Notes: generated by a model from the letters alone, not told the origin. Shown: positions 1 to 13,028, counted from the first letter of the stretch. The stretch is 64,000 nucleotides of DNA from Humulus lupulus (GCF_963169125.1 NC_084801.1:78681696-78745695), one strand, 5' to 3'. Translations and numbers: made by a program.

Positions 1-392
1 ACCCCCCATAATAATGATACCATGTCCAATTAACTATCTTAGGTACATACGTTCTGAATCAGTCCACAACCAATGACTTAACCCCTCAACCCTGATATTC
101 ATATCCAAAAATATCCCACGGGCAGGTCCAAACAATCACAATAATCATACACACAATATACATATCAAAACACAAATCTACATTATTCATGCATCAATTA
201 TCAAATCCACTTCCACCAAATACATTCATACATATCATGCTCTCTATACTAGCATGCAGATAAGACACATAGGTTCAATTTAAACAACTAATCACATAAT
301 CATGTCATTGGATACATGACCGTGAGTCGAGCTTATCTTTAGCAGCGAGTGTACATGTCCAGCTAGTCCTCAGGAACCCTTAAACCTAGACC
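1..392 (-). other. Untranslated leader of minus-strand LTR retrotransposon E1
   Basis: This stretch lies just inside the primer binding site of E1, so on the minus strand it is the start of the internal region. Read on the minus strand it aligns by eye with the leader of element D just after 6601 (shared stretches around 'ggttcct', 'tgtacat' and 'aagataag'). No coding capacity is visible. The rest of E1 lies beyond the left edge of the window. Confidence 0.6.
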
Positions 393-404
393 GCTGTGAT
401 ACCA
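393..404 (-). other. Primer binding site of E1 (tRNA-iMet type)
   Basis: The minus strand reads TGGTATCACAGC, three bases inside the LTR end. This is one base from TGGTATCAGAGC, the usual plant primer site complementary to the 3' end of initiator tRNA-Met. It fixes the orientation of E1 and marks the adjacent LTR as its 5' LTR. Confidence 0.75.
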
Positions 405-407
405 AGT

Positions 408-2744
408 TGTAACGCCCTTGGTAACCAAGACGGTTGCATTGTGTATTTAAAGTAGTGCCTGCGTGCTAAGCAGGCCATTTGAACCCAAATGTGTAATTAA
501 AGACTAAGTCAAGGTCATGTATTAAAATATTTGGTCAACAAAATGGTAATTTTTCATTAAAATATTAATTTCATACACGGGTTCCCAAAATTAGTTTACA
601 CATTCAAAACAGACAAATAGAGTACAATTTGGTCGTCTTAAGCGGAAAAACAGGGTTTAACCCTAGTTCCTCCCAAGCTATCCTGACCGTGGCGATTGAG
701 CAGGCCCCATATGTACACACCACCCCTGAAGCTCTCCAACTCATGGCTAGTCCTGCTATCTCTTCCTTACCGGCACCACATAGCACCCGTGAGCTAAGGC
801 TCAACAAGAAAACTTAAAACAACATGCACAACTAAGCAACAATATAAAAAAGTAAATATTAATCATCAAACTCAATTAAAAATATGATATAAATAACCAA
901 CCACCAGTAATATTTAGTTAAGACATGTATGTAAATCAAGCTCATCAGTCAACAAAAATGATTAAGTGTGAACCACACTTCTGTTTATGGTATAACACCC
1001 AGGCCCAGCGCCCTTAGGCCGAGTCCCCTAGTCTCTTAGCAGACCCTGGCACCCTTAAGTCGGGTTGTGTTTCGCACGCTTGCATTCGGCCCCCTGACAC
1101 CCTTAGGCCGACTTGCAAACATATAGATTCACAAATACACAATGCATAGCACATAATCAATGGCATTGTATTAAAGCAAGCCCATCCATATAGTCTAGAT
1201 ACAGTTATATTCATGTTCGTAACATATTCATATAAGGGGGTTTAAGCCCAAATCACAACTTGGGTGCAGTTTTCTTACCTCAGGTTTCGAGCATCAAGCG
1301 TATAACAGCCCCGAGCACAATCCCTAATTCTTAGCCCTTGCACTATAACCTAGCCACAATATGGTAATGAATAACCATTAAGATTCTAAACCAATTAAAA
1401 TCTTTGGAATAATATATGAGCCTCCGAGACCTTGATTTCTACTAATCCGGGAAGTAAAAATCGTCCCGAGCGCTTAGGTTTTGATCCCCGAGCCACCCAA
1501 AGCCTTCAGATCAATTATAGTTATGGCTTCTTAGGCAGGCCACAAACTGGCCCTAAGGGTCACGACGCGCCCCAAGTCAGAGGCGCATGCCTCTTGCCCC
1601 ATGGGGAGGTGGGTCGCGACTGGCCCATTCAGTGCCACGCCGCGCCTGCAGAATAGCAAGCCCTTAGGGCCTTCTACAGCACAAGTGTGAACTAGGTCGT
1701 GTCGTGCTCCCGTGAACCTAGAATTCCGTGGGATTCCTCAACCTTTTCCCAGCTCCAATCAATAAATAACTCTTGAAACTTTCAGACAAAACCCAGAATC
1801 AACTCTAGGACTCGTAACCACATAGCTTAAGCGTAAAAACACTCAAAATCCTACTGAATTTACCATCCTAAATAATCAATCAGTCATCACTCATTTCCTA
1901 AAAAATTCATCCTATTAATCTGAATTCTCAGTAGAAATCAAATAGAATCCTTACCTCAATTAGAAGCTTTAATCCTCAGAGATTGCTTAGTTGTTTCTAG
2001 CTTCATTTCCCCAGTCCACAAGCTTGATTCCCTAAATTTTCCCTTCAAAACTTCAATGTCTTCATAGGCTATAGAGAGGGAGAGAGAGATCGTGTAGGAA
2101 AGATAGGGAAAAGTGGTTTAGAGTATTCCAAAAAATTCTGGTTGTTTCCTGGAACCTCAGCTGACTATACACTTCAACCTATAGACTGAAATACCCCTCA
2201 AGATTGCTCAACCCTCTAATTGTTGTCTATGGAAAAATGATCATTGCCTTGTTTCCTGCTAATTCCTCGAGTTGTCCTACATAATCCCACATTAATCCCG
2301 ACATGTCAAACTAATTCTCAAATACTTACCCATTACTCATTAATCCCAAATATACATGAAACTTCCCAAAATACCCATACGCTAACCCCGAGCTGGGTAT
2401 TAAATCCCGCGGTGACTATTCCGCTAATTCTCTCACTAGGATCGCCTTGAGTTGTATACTGCAAATATATACACATAATAATGTGATCTCAATCATTTAC
2501 ATACATATAATCACATTTATGCCCGCAACGGGCCAATATTATAGATATGCCCTTACTATAAAGAATGGGCCCGCATGTATATTTAATACACATAAACATG
2601 CATTTAAATCAATATTATCATATAAATCATGTATGCCACGTAGTCACACATTTATTCTATTAATTTAATATGTATATCCCATTATGCCCTCCATGGCACT
2701 GTAATCTAGGCAATTATCCTTAGCAGTAAATTGAGGTCATTATA
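408..2744 (-). mobile_element. 5' LTR of E1 (chromovirus-like, about 2.3 kb)
   Basis: The plus strand opens with TGTAACGCCC, the reverse complement of the GGGCGTTACA that ends the plus-strand LTRs in this window. It closes with 'ttgaggtcattata', the complement of the LTR start TGTAATGACC with one change. It carries the family landmarks in reverse: the conserved block at about 771-812, a CpG-rich block at about 1560-1660 and a splice-donor-like 'cttacctcaa' near 1952. Short reading frames inside it have no family resemblance and are not genes. Beyond 2744 the sequence is LTR interior of element D, so E1 probably inserted into D; the other target duplication is off the window. Confidence 0.75.
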
Positions 2745-2877
2745 GAAAAGTTTTCTGAATTCTTATGGAGTTTGGCTAAGGAATTTGGAGAATTGGTTGA
2801 TTGATGTGATTGGAGTAAGCTCTGCTTGAATTGTTCATAGAGTTAAGAATTTATGGAACTTAATAACCAAGCTTCCT

Positions 2878-5065
2878 TGTAATGACCCAAATTTGCTAAT
2901 AAGGCTTAGGGCCTTGATTAGCGTGCTTGGAGGGCAATAAGTGATATATTGTTATAATACGTGAATTCGTGTGAATATGCGATTAGAGATGCATGTTTAG
3001 GTGAATTAAATATGCATGTTGGCCTCGTCTGGTTATTAGGGGCATGATTGTAATTTTAGGCCTTTGATGGCATAAATGTGATAATTGCAAATAACTGTGA
3101 TATATCTGTGTTGCGCGATCCGAGACAGTACTAGGGAGTAGTTAGCTAAAAAGTCACAACGGGGCTCGAAAATTCGACTCAGGACGAGTCGAGGGGCATT
3201 TCGGGTATTAGACATTTTATGGGGTTATCGGGTTATGGAAATAAATATTTGGGGATATATTTGAGGTTAGAATGTCTAGGAGGGAATATTGGGGAAATTT
3301 TCTATTTTTCCCTCGGGGACATTTTTGGTACCCCGAGCTTTGAGGTAACCTTAGAAGCTTAAGTTGAATAAAACAAAGTTAAGGAAACACTTAGAACTTA
3401 GGAACCGACCCACCCCTTCTATCTCTCTCTCATCTTCTTCCTTGGAAGCTTGGAGGTTCTTTTTGTGAAAACTAATTAGAAGCTAAGAATCAAGTTAGAG
3501 CTTTGAAGGATAGGCGCTTGGAGCTTAGGAGATCAACTAAGAGACTCAATTAATCAAGGGTAAGCTTTTAAATTATTTGAATTGTGCTTGAAATTTTTGC
3601 TGGTGTGTTAAGAGTTTTGCATGTCGGAGAGATGAAGATTCATCCTTGAGTTTGATGAGGCTTTGATCTAGAATTCTGGTTAGGTTTTGTTGCTGAATCT
3701 ATAGTATAACCTCTGTTATGATTAGATTGGATTGTTGGCTTGATTTTGGGGTTAATTGGATTAGTTTTTGAGGTGAAAATGGTGAGTTTTTCTGGGCTCG
3801 AGAGGTTGGTCGTGGCGTTGTTCTTGCTAAGCCGCAACCCCTTAAAACTTTGGGGCGTCTGGAATTGGAGGCGCGCCGCGGCGCCCTTCAGGAAGTTCCA
3901 CGACGCGTGTAGGCTGATTTGAGGTAGGGCCTCGGGTTGAGTTGGGTGCCGGACATGAGTTACTAGGGCTGCGCCGCTTATTGCATTTTTAGGTTCAAAA
4001 GAGGTTTTAGGCTCGGTAATTAAATAGTTATGGCTCGGGATGGATTTTATCACCCGGATTGATAGAATTCAATGTTTCAGAGACTAGAATTATGACCCAA
4101 AGTTTTTTAATGGATTAGAACATGATGGGTGGATGTTGTTATTGCATTGTGACTAGGGCTTCAGTGAGGCTTGAACTAGGGGATTGTGCTCGGGACATCG
4201 GTACTTGGAAAACTTGGCACACAGGTAAGAAAACTACTGTTCCCTTAGAGCTTGAGTTGCAGGGCACGACCCTATATGATTGAGTTGCAGGGCTCGGCCC
4301 TATATGACTCTGTTGCAGGGCGTAGCCCTTTGATTGAAATTATATTTATTTAGGCATCTGTTTAGTTATATTGTGTGTACATATAAATGAATGAACGGCA
4401 AGGGCCGGGAATGGCGACGGTTGAGAACGGCGACAGCCGGTAACGGCAAAGGTCGAGAACGACAAAGGGCCGGGAGCAGCATTTAGCACGCAGAGTGTGG
4501 GTTGCCAGGGCGAGACCCTAAAGGATACCTGGGATATCATTACAGTATAAACTGCGAACCTAGGGCCTGGTAAAGCGCCTGGGATGGCATGGCCGTATGT
4601 GTATCGCCTGATGATGGCTTGTGTGTATGTTAAGTGTTTGGTATGCATATTTTATCTACTTGTGAGGGTTTTCTTGCTGGGCTTCGGCTCACGGGTGCTC
4701 TATGGTGCAGGTAAAGGCAAGGGGAAAGTCGACCAACCTCTAGTATGGTGAGCATGATGAGCGGCGCGTACATTTCTGGTTTGCCTGGCTGCCACTGCTG
4801 GGGATACCTTTGGGAGATGATTGAACTAAACTTAAATTTTGTCGTTAGCCAACCCTGGTTATATTTTTGAATTGTAAATATTTCTAAACAATATTTTTGG
4901 GATCCCAAATGATAAATGCTTTACAATTTTCAATGAAAGGTTTATTTTCAAGTTTATGACTCTAATTATGGTTTAATTACACTTTTGTCCTAAAACCTCG
5001 ATTAGCGAGTTAATTGCACATTTTAAACTCACTTAGTAATGGCTCTAAGGTAGTAGGGCATTACA
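2878..5065 (+). mobile_element. Solo LTR, chromovirus-like family, target duplication TTCCT
   Basis: It starts TGTAATGACCC and ends GGGCATTACA, with a perfect 5-bp duplication TTCCT at 2873-2877 and 5066-5070. No primer site, coding region or second LTR is present, so it is a solo LTR left by recombination between two LTRs. Inside are a TC-rich leader (3418-3440), a splice-donor-like AGGGTAAGC near 3557, a CpG-rich block (3840-3905), three 28-bp repeats (4257-4340), and the conserved block GGGCTTCGGCTCACGGGTGC at 4678-4697 followed by GGTGCAGGTAA. Confidence 0.92.
4257..4340 (+). repeat. Three 28-bp tandem repeats inside the solo LTR
   Basis: Units begin at 4257, 4285 and 4313 with 'ttgcagggc' and share the pattern 'ttgcagggcnnnnccctatatga'. 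Each is an imperfect inverted repeat (GGGC...GCCC). A looser GC-rich cluster of 'aacggcaagggccggg' type follows at 4393-4475. Related but not identical repeat blocks occur at the same place in other LTRs here. Confidence 0.8.
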
Positions 5066-6589
5066 TTCCTGCTGTGTTTTCTCAAACTTTGTTTAGTCTT
5101 AAACATTAGGTCGGATTTTGATTTTTGTTTAGGTTAGAGGTTAGTTTTTGGGATGCTTAGACTAGTTAAGTTGCTCTAAATTGTATTGTGGGCTGAATTC
5201 TTGATATAGGGTTGATTTGTCTGAGGATTGGTAGATTTGGGCTCGGAAAACATAAAAAAATTCATGGTATTTTTGGGTTTTGAGGCTCGAGCTGCGACCT
5301 TGTTCATCAGGTGTCGTGGCCCGTTTAAGCATTTAGGCTTGGGGGCCTCGGAAATTATCCCAAGCATAGTGGCGTAGGGTATAGTGCGCCGCGACCCTTT
5401 CAGTAGAGAGGGCTTTTCCCTTTTATTTGAGCGCGTCGCATATCAAATGTGAAATATTGACTGTTTGAGGGTTTTAAGCTTGGGAACCCAAACGTTATTT
5501 CTCAGGATGGATTCTACAACTCAGTTTAGTAGAATTTGAGGTCCCATAGGCTAGACTAATATTCCAAGGTTCTGATTTGGTTTATGGATTGATGGATGGT
5601 TATTATGAATGAGTTGTGACTTGGTTTAGGTCAAAGCTCGGGTTAGAGGACTGTGCTTGTGATCAGGGTAATCAATTAGCTTGGGACATAGGTAAGAGAA
5701 CTATTTGTACCCATATAACTATGTAGTGTGTTGTGTTGTATGTATTGTTTGTTCTCTTATGTCATACATGTGGTTGTGACTGATCGACAAAAGCCGGGAG
5801 CGGCAAGAGCCAAGAGCTGGAAGCAACAAGAGGATGAAGCAAAAAAGGGTCGGGATTGACGTTAAGCATGCTAAATGAAGGTCGCTAGGGCAAGACCCTC
5901 TAAGGGTGCTGTACACACCCGTTTGGTTAAGACCGCAGACTTGGTGCCTAAAAGCGCACCCTAAGCGGAGGAGACTGCTGCTGTACTACTGTGCTATTGC
6001 GTTTATTATACTGCTATGTTGTGATGTTGTTGTGTATAAGTGTTGTTATTCTTCTATGATGTGATACTGTTGTGCTTCTATGCCATCGTGTATCCCAATA
6101 ATAGTTTGTAGATTGTTTATTACCTTTGATTAAGTATTTATTTGTTGAAATAAATGATCATATGTTGTGCTTTGAGGTTCTCTTGTTGGGCCTCAACTCA
6201 TGGGTGCTCTATGGTGCAGGTAAGAGCGAGGAAATGATATTTCGACCATGAGTTGGAGGGCATGGAGAAGTGCATACAAGTTCGGCCTACATGGCTGCCA
6301 CAGTAAGGGTTATTCTTAGAAATATGTTGTAGAAGTTAGTTTTGTCACCTAGGCCGAGAGTATTTCCCTTTTTGAGTTGGAAATATGTTTCGAAACAATA
6401 TTTTGGGATCCCAATGTAATACTATTATAATTTAAATGAATGTCTAACCCCTTTTATACCAAAATCTTATTTAATTGAGTCTTCATTTTAATTAACTACA
6501 CATTTTGGTCAAATACCTCAACTAGCGAGCTAATGGCACATTGTTTCATTCACATGGAAACGACTTTAGGGTAGTAGGGCGTTACAACT

Positions 6590-6601
6590 TGGTATTAGAG
6601 C
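6590..6601 (+). other. Primer binding site of element D (tRNA-iMet type)
   Basis: TGGTATTAGAGC lies three bases after the LTR end, one base from the standard TGGTATCAGAGC. It shows that reverse transcription of D was primed by initiator tRNA-Met, as in Tekay/Del chromoviruses. Confidence 0.85.
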
Positions 6602-8226
6602 GTGCCAAGGTATATGGTTCCTAGAGATTGACCGAACGTGTACATTCATTGTTAGAGACCAGCTTAACTCAGGGTCGGTTGGTATTGGGTGAAATATTTT
6701 CCTAGTTGTTTATCTGATTTACCTTATCTATTTGTGATATAGGGAGCATGACCAATATATATTTGTGTTTGGTATGCCTATTGCATCTGACTATTGTGTT
6801 GTCTGGCCTTGCTCGGGGAATGGTTCCGGACGAGATTACCATATCTGATGAATTGAGTCGTTGACTGCAGACAAACTTAGAGGTTATGTATTCGAGGTAG
6901 TAAAGTGAAGTAGGCATTGTTAATGCTGGGATTAAGAATAGTAGTCAGTGCCAAAACCCTCCATCTATTCCCTAGAATTGGCAGGAGGTGTTTGCTGGCG
7001 TGCAGGCTAGACTAAAAAAGCAGGAGGAAGAGATTAGGTGGTTCAGACAGCGGGCTCCATTAGGGAACGTCACTCTGGGTGCTTCTACGACATTGACACC
7101 ACTTTTGGTTCAGCCTGAGCGTGGAAAAAGGTCGGAATTGTTGTATGAAATATTCTAGAGGAATTATCCTCTAGTTTTCGAAGGCGGCTTAGATTAGTTC
7201 AGAGCTTAACATTGGATGGGCGTGGTTAGTATCATACTCGATTATATAGGAGTGGACGGAAATGATAGAGTGGCTTGTGCCATGTACATGCTACGAGGGG
7301 ATGCCCAAACATGGTGGAAATTGGTATCCCATGCCCGAAATGATGTGATGATGGGTTGGGAGGAGTTCAGACAATTCTTCAATGAGAGGTAGTATTGTGA
7401 CACAGTCTGAATTGCGACGACCAATGAGTTCATGAATTCAATTCAAGGCACTAAGACGGTGACAGAGTTTGTCAAGGAATTTGATGGGAAAGCCAAGTTT
7501 GCATTTGACGTTTTACCGATGGATGCAGCTCGTAAGGAATGATTCATTCGAGGGAAGAAATCTAGGGTGGCCCATTGGGTTAGGATCGCTTCAGTCCATG
7601 AGATTTCTTCCTATGCTTAAACGGTAGGGAAGGCCTTTGCTATAGAGGATGCGGGAGGTGAAATATTGGGCGTGGGTGTCGTAGGACAGGAAATTCGGGC
7701 AGCGGTACCCCCATTTGTAGGAGTTGGTAGGGACGAAGGCCCTAGTAGTCAGAAAAGAAAGACCCCTAATAGTTCTACAACTTTTGGCCTTGATAGGAGG
7801 GAACATAATATTAAAGGCAGCCACTAGGACGACAACGAGGTCTGGATAAGTTATCCAGTGTACGTCAAGTGTATATGAGGCCATCTGGGAAAATGTCGAG
7901 CGAATGCATGTTTTCTATGTGGAATAGTAGGGCACATCATGAAGCATTTCCCATAAACAAAGACAGAAGAATCAAGAAACATAGATAGCTCGGCTTCGGC
8001 TCGAGAGTCCGCCTTAAGGCAGCCAGAGCGTTAAGCTGGTCCCTCAGAAATGACAAGTTGGCCTTCTAGTTCTTGTTCATAATATTGTAATGACTGAGTT
8101 TAGTGCTACATACCTCTTAGTAGAGATATAGACAAGGGATGCCTACCGTATGAATAGTATGTTATGGGGCATGACTGAAGAATCAAGAAACATAGACAGC
8201 TCGGCCAAGGATTGGAAGAGAGTACT
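6602..8226 (+). pseudogene. Decayed leader and gag of chromovirus-like element D
   Basis: After an untranslated leader, gag-like sequence is readable from about 6920 in several frames with many stops. The best stretch (about 7230-7500) reads GNDRVACAMYMLRGDAQTWW, then a 'WEEFRQFFNER' motif and later 'TVTEFVKEFDGKAKFAFD', the classic plant gypsy capsid pattern. A degenerate zinc-knuckle-like 'CFLCGIVGHIMKHFP' follows near 7910. Stops and frameshifts throughout rule out function. The sequence is cut at 8226 by a solo LTR and resumes on its far side. Confidence 0.75.
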
Positions 8227-9678
8227 TGATTAGTGCTCAAAAATATCATTTTATTAGTCTTAAAGTGTAAAATTAATTAAGTTTTAATTAATATTTTCAT
8301 GGATTTATTGTCATATATTTTATATTTAAAAATATTAATTTTAATTTAAATATTTTTTTAATTTTCAGAAAATAAAATGTATTTTGACATAAAGAAAAAG
8401 AAAGAAGAAAGAATTAAAATTGAAGAAATCATGAAGAAAATGGCATTTTTGAAGATGGAATGGCCCAAAATTAAGCCCAAACAGCCAAAGCCCAAGCCAA
8501 CATCTGCTCCCTAATGCTGCAACATGGCAGCCTGCCATTCGTCCACCCGAGCCACGCCGTCGTCTCCAGCCGAGCCGCACAGAGCCAAGCCGAGCCACGC
8601 TGCCTGCAGTCCACCTAACGCACGCCTGCCATACTCCCCACGCGCCCGACAACCACAACTGCCGCCTGACGCACGCAGCCTCCTGAGCCAACCAGACAGC
8701 GACACGCGTCCCTTTGGCTAGTGGCTGTCCCCCATGCTCCTGCTGTGCCAGCTGCCGAGCCAATCAGTTTCTACCACGTGCCCCAGATGTCCCCCACGAC
8801 CCAGCACCACTTGCCCTCTTCCATCAGTTTTTATACCACTTTCCCATTTTTTTGTACACGATTTTACACATTTTAGGTCCTATTTCCACTATAAATAGAG
8901 AACCAAATGGAGTAAAAAAAGTATTAGATGGTGGAATTAAGTGTGGAGAATAGTGAGAGAGAAAAGCATTTTTTTTCTTATTTTTCTTTCATTTCTTTTA
9001 CATTACTTTGAGTGAAAACAATGCCTATTTTAGGCTAAATTCTTTTGTGGAAAGGCTAGAGTAAAGTTCATGTTTTACATTATATTTTTAATATATTGAT
9101 TCTTTATGTTGTTCTTCATTTCTATATCTTTATTACAATTAAATTTATTTTCTTCTAATTTTTATTCTAAATTTATTAGTGTCTTTTACATAAGTCTAGT
9201 CATGCTCTTCTTATGTAATTTAGGCTTTTAATTTAATTTATGATATTTGTTATATTATATGCTTTTTACTGCATTCTACCATTGGTATTTTGTCACTCTA
9301 AGGTATATAATATGACAGGTTTTTAAAAATTAGAAGTTAGTATAATTTAATTAAAGAACATATTTTAAGGTGAGCTTTATTATATATATTTTCCAACTAT
9401 AATTAATTCTGTAGAATTATAGTTGAGTATAGTGAATATATTCTATTAAAATATATATATGTTTGCGTGAATGAAACTCATGCCTTCCATATTTTCCTTC
9501 TGATTCTAATTCCTCGATTTTTTTATTTAATGTTTATATTCTTTTTCAAAGTTACATCATTTCAAAGTTTATTATTTCTGATTTACTAATCTTTCTTTTT
9601 ACTTGTATTTTACCTCTCTGTGGATACGACATAGCCCGATTACTACTGCGACCACTTAGGAGTTATTGGGCGATATCA
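8227..9678 (+). mobile_element. Solo LTR of an AT-rich gypsy family (Athila-like?)
   Basis: It begins TGATTAG and ends in CA. The flanking 5-mers GTACT (8222-8226) and CTACT (9679-9683) match at four of five positions. A TATA box lies in 'ctataaatagag' at 8889-8900, the same motif as in the larger AT-rich LTR at 32957. The 3' end carries 'ctgtggatacgac', a phrase common near the 3' ends of Athila-type LTRs. Reading frames in its GC-richer part (8365-8953) on both strands are unconserved. The family assignment is inference. Confidence 0.65.
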
Positions 9679-11276
9679 CTACTAATGGTAGAAAATTTGT
9701 AATAAGAATATGTTGGGATTGCTATATGATGACCTTAGTATAGCCCTAAGTATGGATTAGTTTGCCAATAAGGGTCAACCATGGACTGTTTGAGAGAGTG
9801 GTGACTTTCGAGTGTAAGAGGAGAGGACTCAACTTTGATTGCATGATGTCTAGCTGTGGTGGTAGGTACCACTAGGGTTATGTCAATTAGACAGGAGGGA
9901 AACTGGATTTGTCAGTGGGATTTCGGATGGGTGTATAAGGATTTGTCAAGATTGCTGTCGTGACTAGGAAATGGAGCGTACTAGGGAATAAGGCAAGAAT
10001 AGAACTAGCACTAGAAACACCGTGAAGAATGCGCTAGTTGAGAAACCAAAATTAAAGGTTTAGTCAAAGGAGTTACTTGTCTTAAAGGTGATATGACAGA
10101 GCATTTTACCATGGGACATATCACATCATGAGTTAAGGAGGAGGTCGAATTTGTGAAAGCATATATGATATATGAAAGCCAGATAAGGTAATTTTTAAGA
10201 ACATATATCAACTACGAAGAATGAAGGATTTATTTGGAAAAGTTATATCTAGCTCGATCAAAAATGATTTGGAGTACTTCCAATTAATAATAGAATATAA
10301 GCAACACCCGAAGTGATACTGCTGAGCCTGAGGAAGCGGGGATTACGGGTAGGACTCTAGAAGGAATAAGTTTTGATTTCTGTAGATGATATTCTAAGTC
10401 ACCTAATGGGAAGTGATGGGATTGCATATGAATCAGCTAAGATTGATACTGCAAGGCAACTGTTAAGGGAACTCCTTAGGAAATTAGAAACACGATGAAA
10501 CTGGAGAGACACCCTTACTTTTTCCAAAAGCATCTTTAGGGATTGTTATACCCTTGATTAAAGTAATATAGAAATCTAAAGTTTTTTTGAATGGATAGTT
10601 GTGTGCTAGATTCTTTGAGATTGGAATAAATGGTTGATTCATATACCATTGTACTAGGATATGCACAGAATGGACTCGTACAGGAGGACGGGGCAGTGGA
10701 CCCTGTCCTTGCTCAGAACACGGGCTATTAGTGCAGTACATAAAGGATTAAGGTGCGTCCGTATATATACTAGAAGAGTGATCGGTTGTACCCCGCAATG
10801 GTTGAAGAGATAAGGACTTGGATGTTCTACATGGAATGTCGAGTTGACAGTAGTACCGGTTAGCCACTGTTAGGATAGGGTAATGACCAAGATTGGCCCG
10901 GAACTTGCAATTTTAGAGTAACTGATATGCCTCTATGAATAAACAATGAAACACCGGGAGAAGATCTTATAGGAATGGTTAAGAATTCTACCGCCTTATC
11001 ACAAATGGGTTAAGATATGCGAATCAGATGAGTGATCCGATGGGTGTTAATGTTGAGGGAAAGATACGGGACAAGCCTTAGGTTACCTATCTGCAATTAT
11101 TGTATCCAGAAAGTAGAGTACTGGGAGGTGCACAACTTAATCTTTTGGTAAGTGAGAAATGATAGTCAGGAGCGAGTAAGGCTATTATGACTCTGGGATA
11201 TTCTAAAGTTAGTATGAAGGAATATAGTTACGAAACCTAATGGAATAAATGTGATTATATGTGTTGAATGATTGAA
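9679..11276 (+). pseudogene. Highly decayed protease/RT region of element D
   Basis: This continues element D after the inserted LTR. Around 9745-9825 the translation gives 'MD*FANKGQPWTV*ERVVTFE', the linker that follows protease in chromoviruses ('GMDWL...DC...VTF'). Near 10371-10400 'SVDDIL' is a remnant of the RT catalytic box. The rest is too eroded to align by eye. No intact frame survives. Why this copy is so much more eroded than its neighbours is unknown; greater age is the simplest reading. Confidence 0.5.
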
Positions 11277-13028
11277 TGTAATGTCCTCCTAATCCAAAAC
11301 CATTACACTGTGTACTTTAAAGTGTCTCATACTTGCTAACCAAGTCATTTGGTTTAAAATGTGTAACTAAGGTTAATGTCAAGGGTTAGGGTTAGAATTT
11401 TCGGTTAAATGAACGTTGACTTTTATACAAAAAGTTTCATACAAACATCGGATCCCAAAATATTATTACCAACTTTTAGAAAGGTGAATATTCATCAAAA
11501 TTACATTCAGCCAGCCTAAACGACAATAACAGGGCTATAAACCGAGTTCCTCTGAGATATCTGCGGCCTTTGTGGTCGTGCAGCCGCATATGTACACGCC
11601 GCCACTGAAGCTCTCCAACTCATAGCTAGTCAATCTTTCCTTTTCCCTTACCTACACCACAAAGCACCAGTGAGCCAAGGCTCAATAAGAAAACTCAACA
11701 TGTGCAAAAACAAAGAATATAAACTTCTAGATTCCCATCTAACATGGCCAACGATATCAACCTACAAATATCGTCATTTAGTTACAAACAAGTGGTCATT
11801 GGACCAAATTGTGGTCGCTGCCCTAAACAATTGACAAAAGAGTCAATCCAGGGGCCCCATGCCCAAGCTACGTGACCATAAAGTCACCTGGGGCCTTTGC
11901 CGTTAGCCTTGAGTAACTAGTCGTAGAGCTAGTCCAATGTACCTGACTCTTTAATGTTTTGTCATCCATAGGTTCGGCTAACGTAATAATATGTTGCTTG
12001 TTTAGGCCTAAGCCTTTCGGCAAGCGCGAAACTCGCTATTGCTGTCCCTGACTAATGAGTCAAGCCCTGATCTAGGAGTACATACCACAATAGAGAAACA
12101 TATATCGATAGGTGTTGTACCCTAATTCTAGCCAGCGTTCATTCACTTAGCTTGGGTACAGCTAGCAAATAAATATACGAACAAATAACCAAGGAAATGA
12201 TATTTGCTTATTGTCCAAATGGGCAACTCCAGTTTCATGTGGTCACGCATGGTGTTAGGCATCCTGGGTTTAACACGAGCTATAGACACGAAGGCTGTGA
12301 AGTGCGAGCTCAGAATATTAAAATAGTTGTTGAAGCACGAGCTTGGACGGGATATCTAGCCTGTGGTAGTTCTATTATATTGCATATCCGTGAATCCTTA
12401 GAGACTCAGGATCCCTATATACCTATATTTATGACCAAGCTGTCATATTTAATATCCCAGATATTAGGAGTACATTTACTTTGTGATAAGATCATATCCC
12501 AATATAAATGGGAATTATTTATATTAAATGTAATAAAAATGTAAATGTGATTGACTCACGCGATTACCCAAACCTATCCAGGGAATTCCCTTATAAATAC
12601 TAGGAATATTGGATAGGAAAGGGGACCACAATTCTATAATACCGAAACTCTGCCAAAATAGAGAGAGAAACAACAATAATACTGACTCGTGGACTAGGTG
12701 TATTTAACCATTGAATCACGTAAAAGTTCTGTGTTCTTGAGTGAAATTATTTATTTTTCATTACGTTTTATTAAGCACTAATCTACCTTATTATTTCTTA
12801 ATACACTGCAGCCGAAAAACTGTCGCGGCCCGACCCTTCGAACCCAGAAAAATCCTCAATTTTTACCACGAAAACCTAGCCAATTTACCCCAAAATCAAC
12901 CTAACAATCCCACTCAATCATCACAACATTTCCAGAGCAATCCCTGCAGCAAAACCCAACAGAAACTAACCCAAAAACTCACCCAAATAATCAAGAGAAA
13001 TTCCCAACTTAGCTAACATGCAACACTC
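11277..13028 (-). mobile_element. Minus-strand chromovirus-like LTR remnant
   Basis: The plus strand starts TGTAATGTCC and then tracks the E1 LTR in the same orientation ('cattacactgtgtactttaaagt', 'gtgtaactaagg'). It includes the conserved block in reverse at about 11661-11694. From 12825 to 13028 it resumes as LTR interior ('gaacccagaaaaatcc', 'accccaaaatcaacc'). The LTR start is missing: sequence passes straight into integrase at 13029. That arrangement could be the 3' LTR of the minus-strand pol fragment next door, with a deletion joining them. Confidence 0.6.
12197..12824 (+). mobile_element. LTR fragment of the Tat element C family
   Basis: This segment interrupts the minus-strand LTR. 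It matches the LTR at 37955-38589 (reverse complement) through 'gattaccc', 'cctatcca', 'ataaatact', 'ttggatagg' and 'ctctgccaaaatagagagag', and the LTR at 22438-23171 near its end ('agcactaatc', 'gccgaa'). A TATA-like 'ttataaatac' lies at 12591-12600. It ends a few bases before the expected CAACA terminus, so at least one end is truncated; I found no target duplication. A 115-residue frame inside it has no recognisable domain. Confidence 0.6.

Larger units (their letters stand above)
2745..6586 (+). mobile_element. 5' LTR of element D, split by a nested solo LTR
   Basis: This is the plus-strand LTR whose right end, GGGCGTTACA at 6577-6586, is followed by a three-base spacer and a primer binding site. 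Its left part (2745-2877) is separated from the rest (5066-6586) by a solo LTR. Its own start is missing because E1 sits at the left edge. It contains a degenerate copy of the family block near 6186 (TGTTGGGCCTCAACTCATGG) followed by GGTGCAGGTAA. It is more diverged from the family than the nested copy, which fits it being the older host. Confidence 0.7.

Noticed and set aside
393..404. tRNA gene fragment near the iMet-like sequence
   Set aside because: Only 12 bases match, placed exactly three bases from an LTR end; it is a primer binding site.
8365..8953. Overlapping frames of 60-130 codons on both strands, GC-rich
   Set aside because: They lie wholly within a solo LTR, have low-complexity composition, and resemble no domain.
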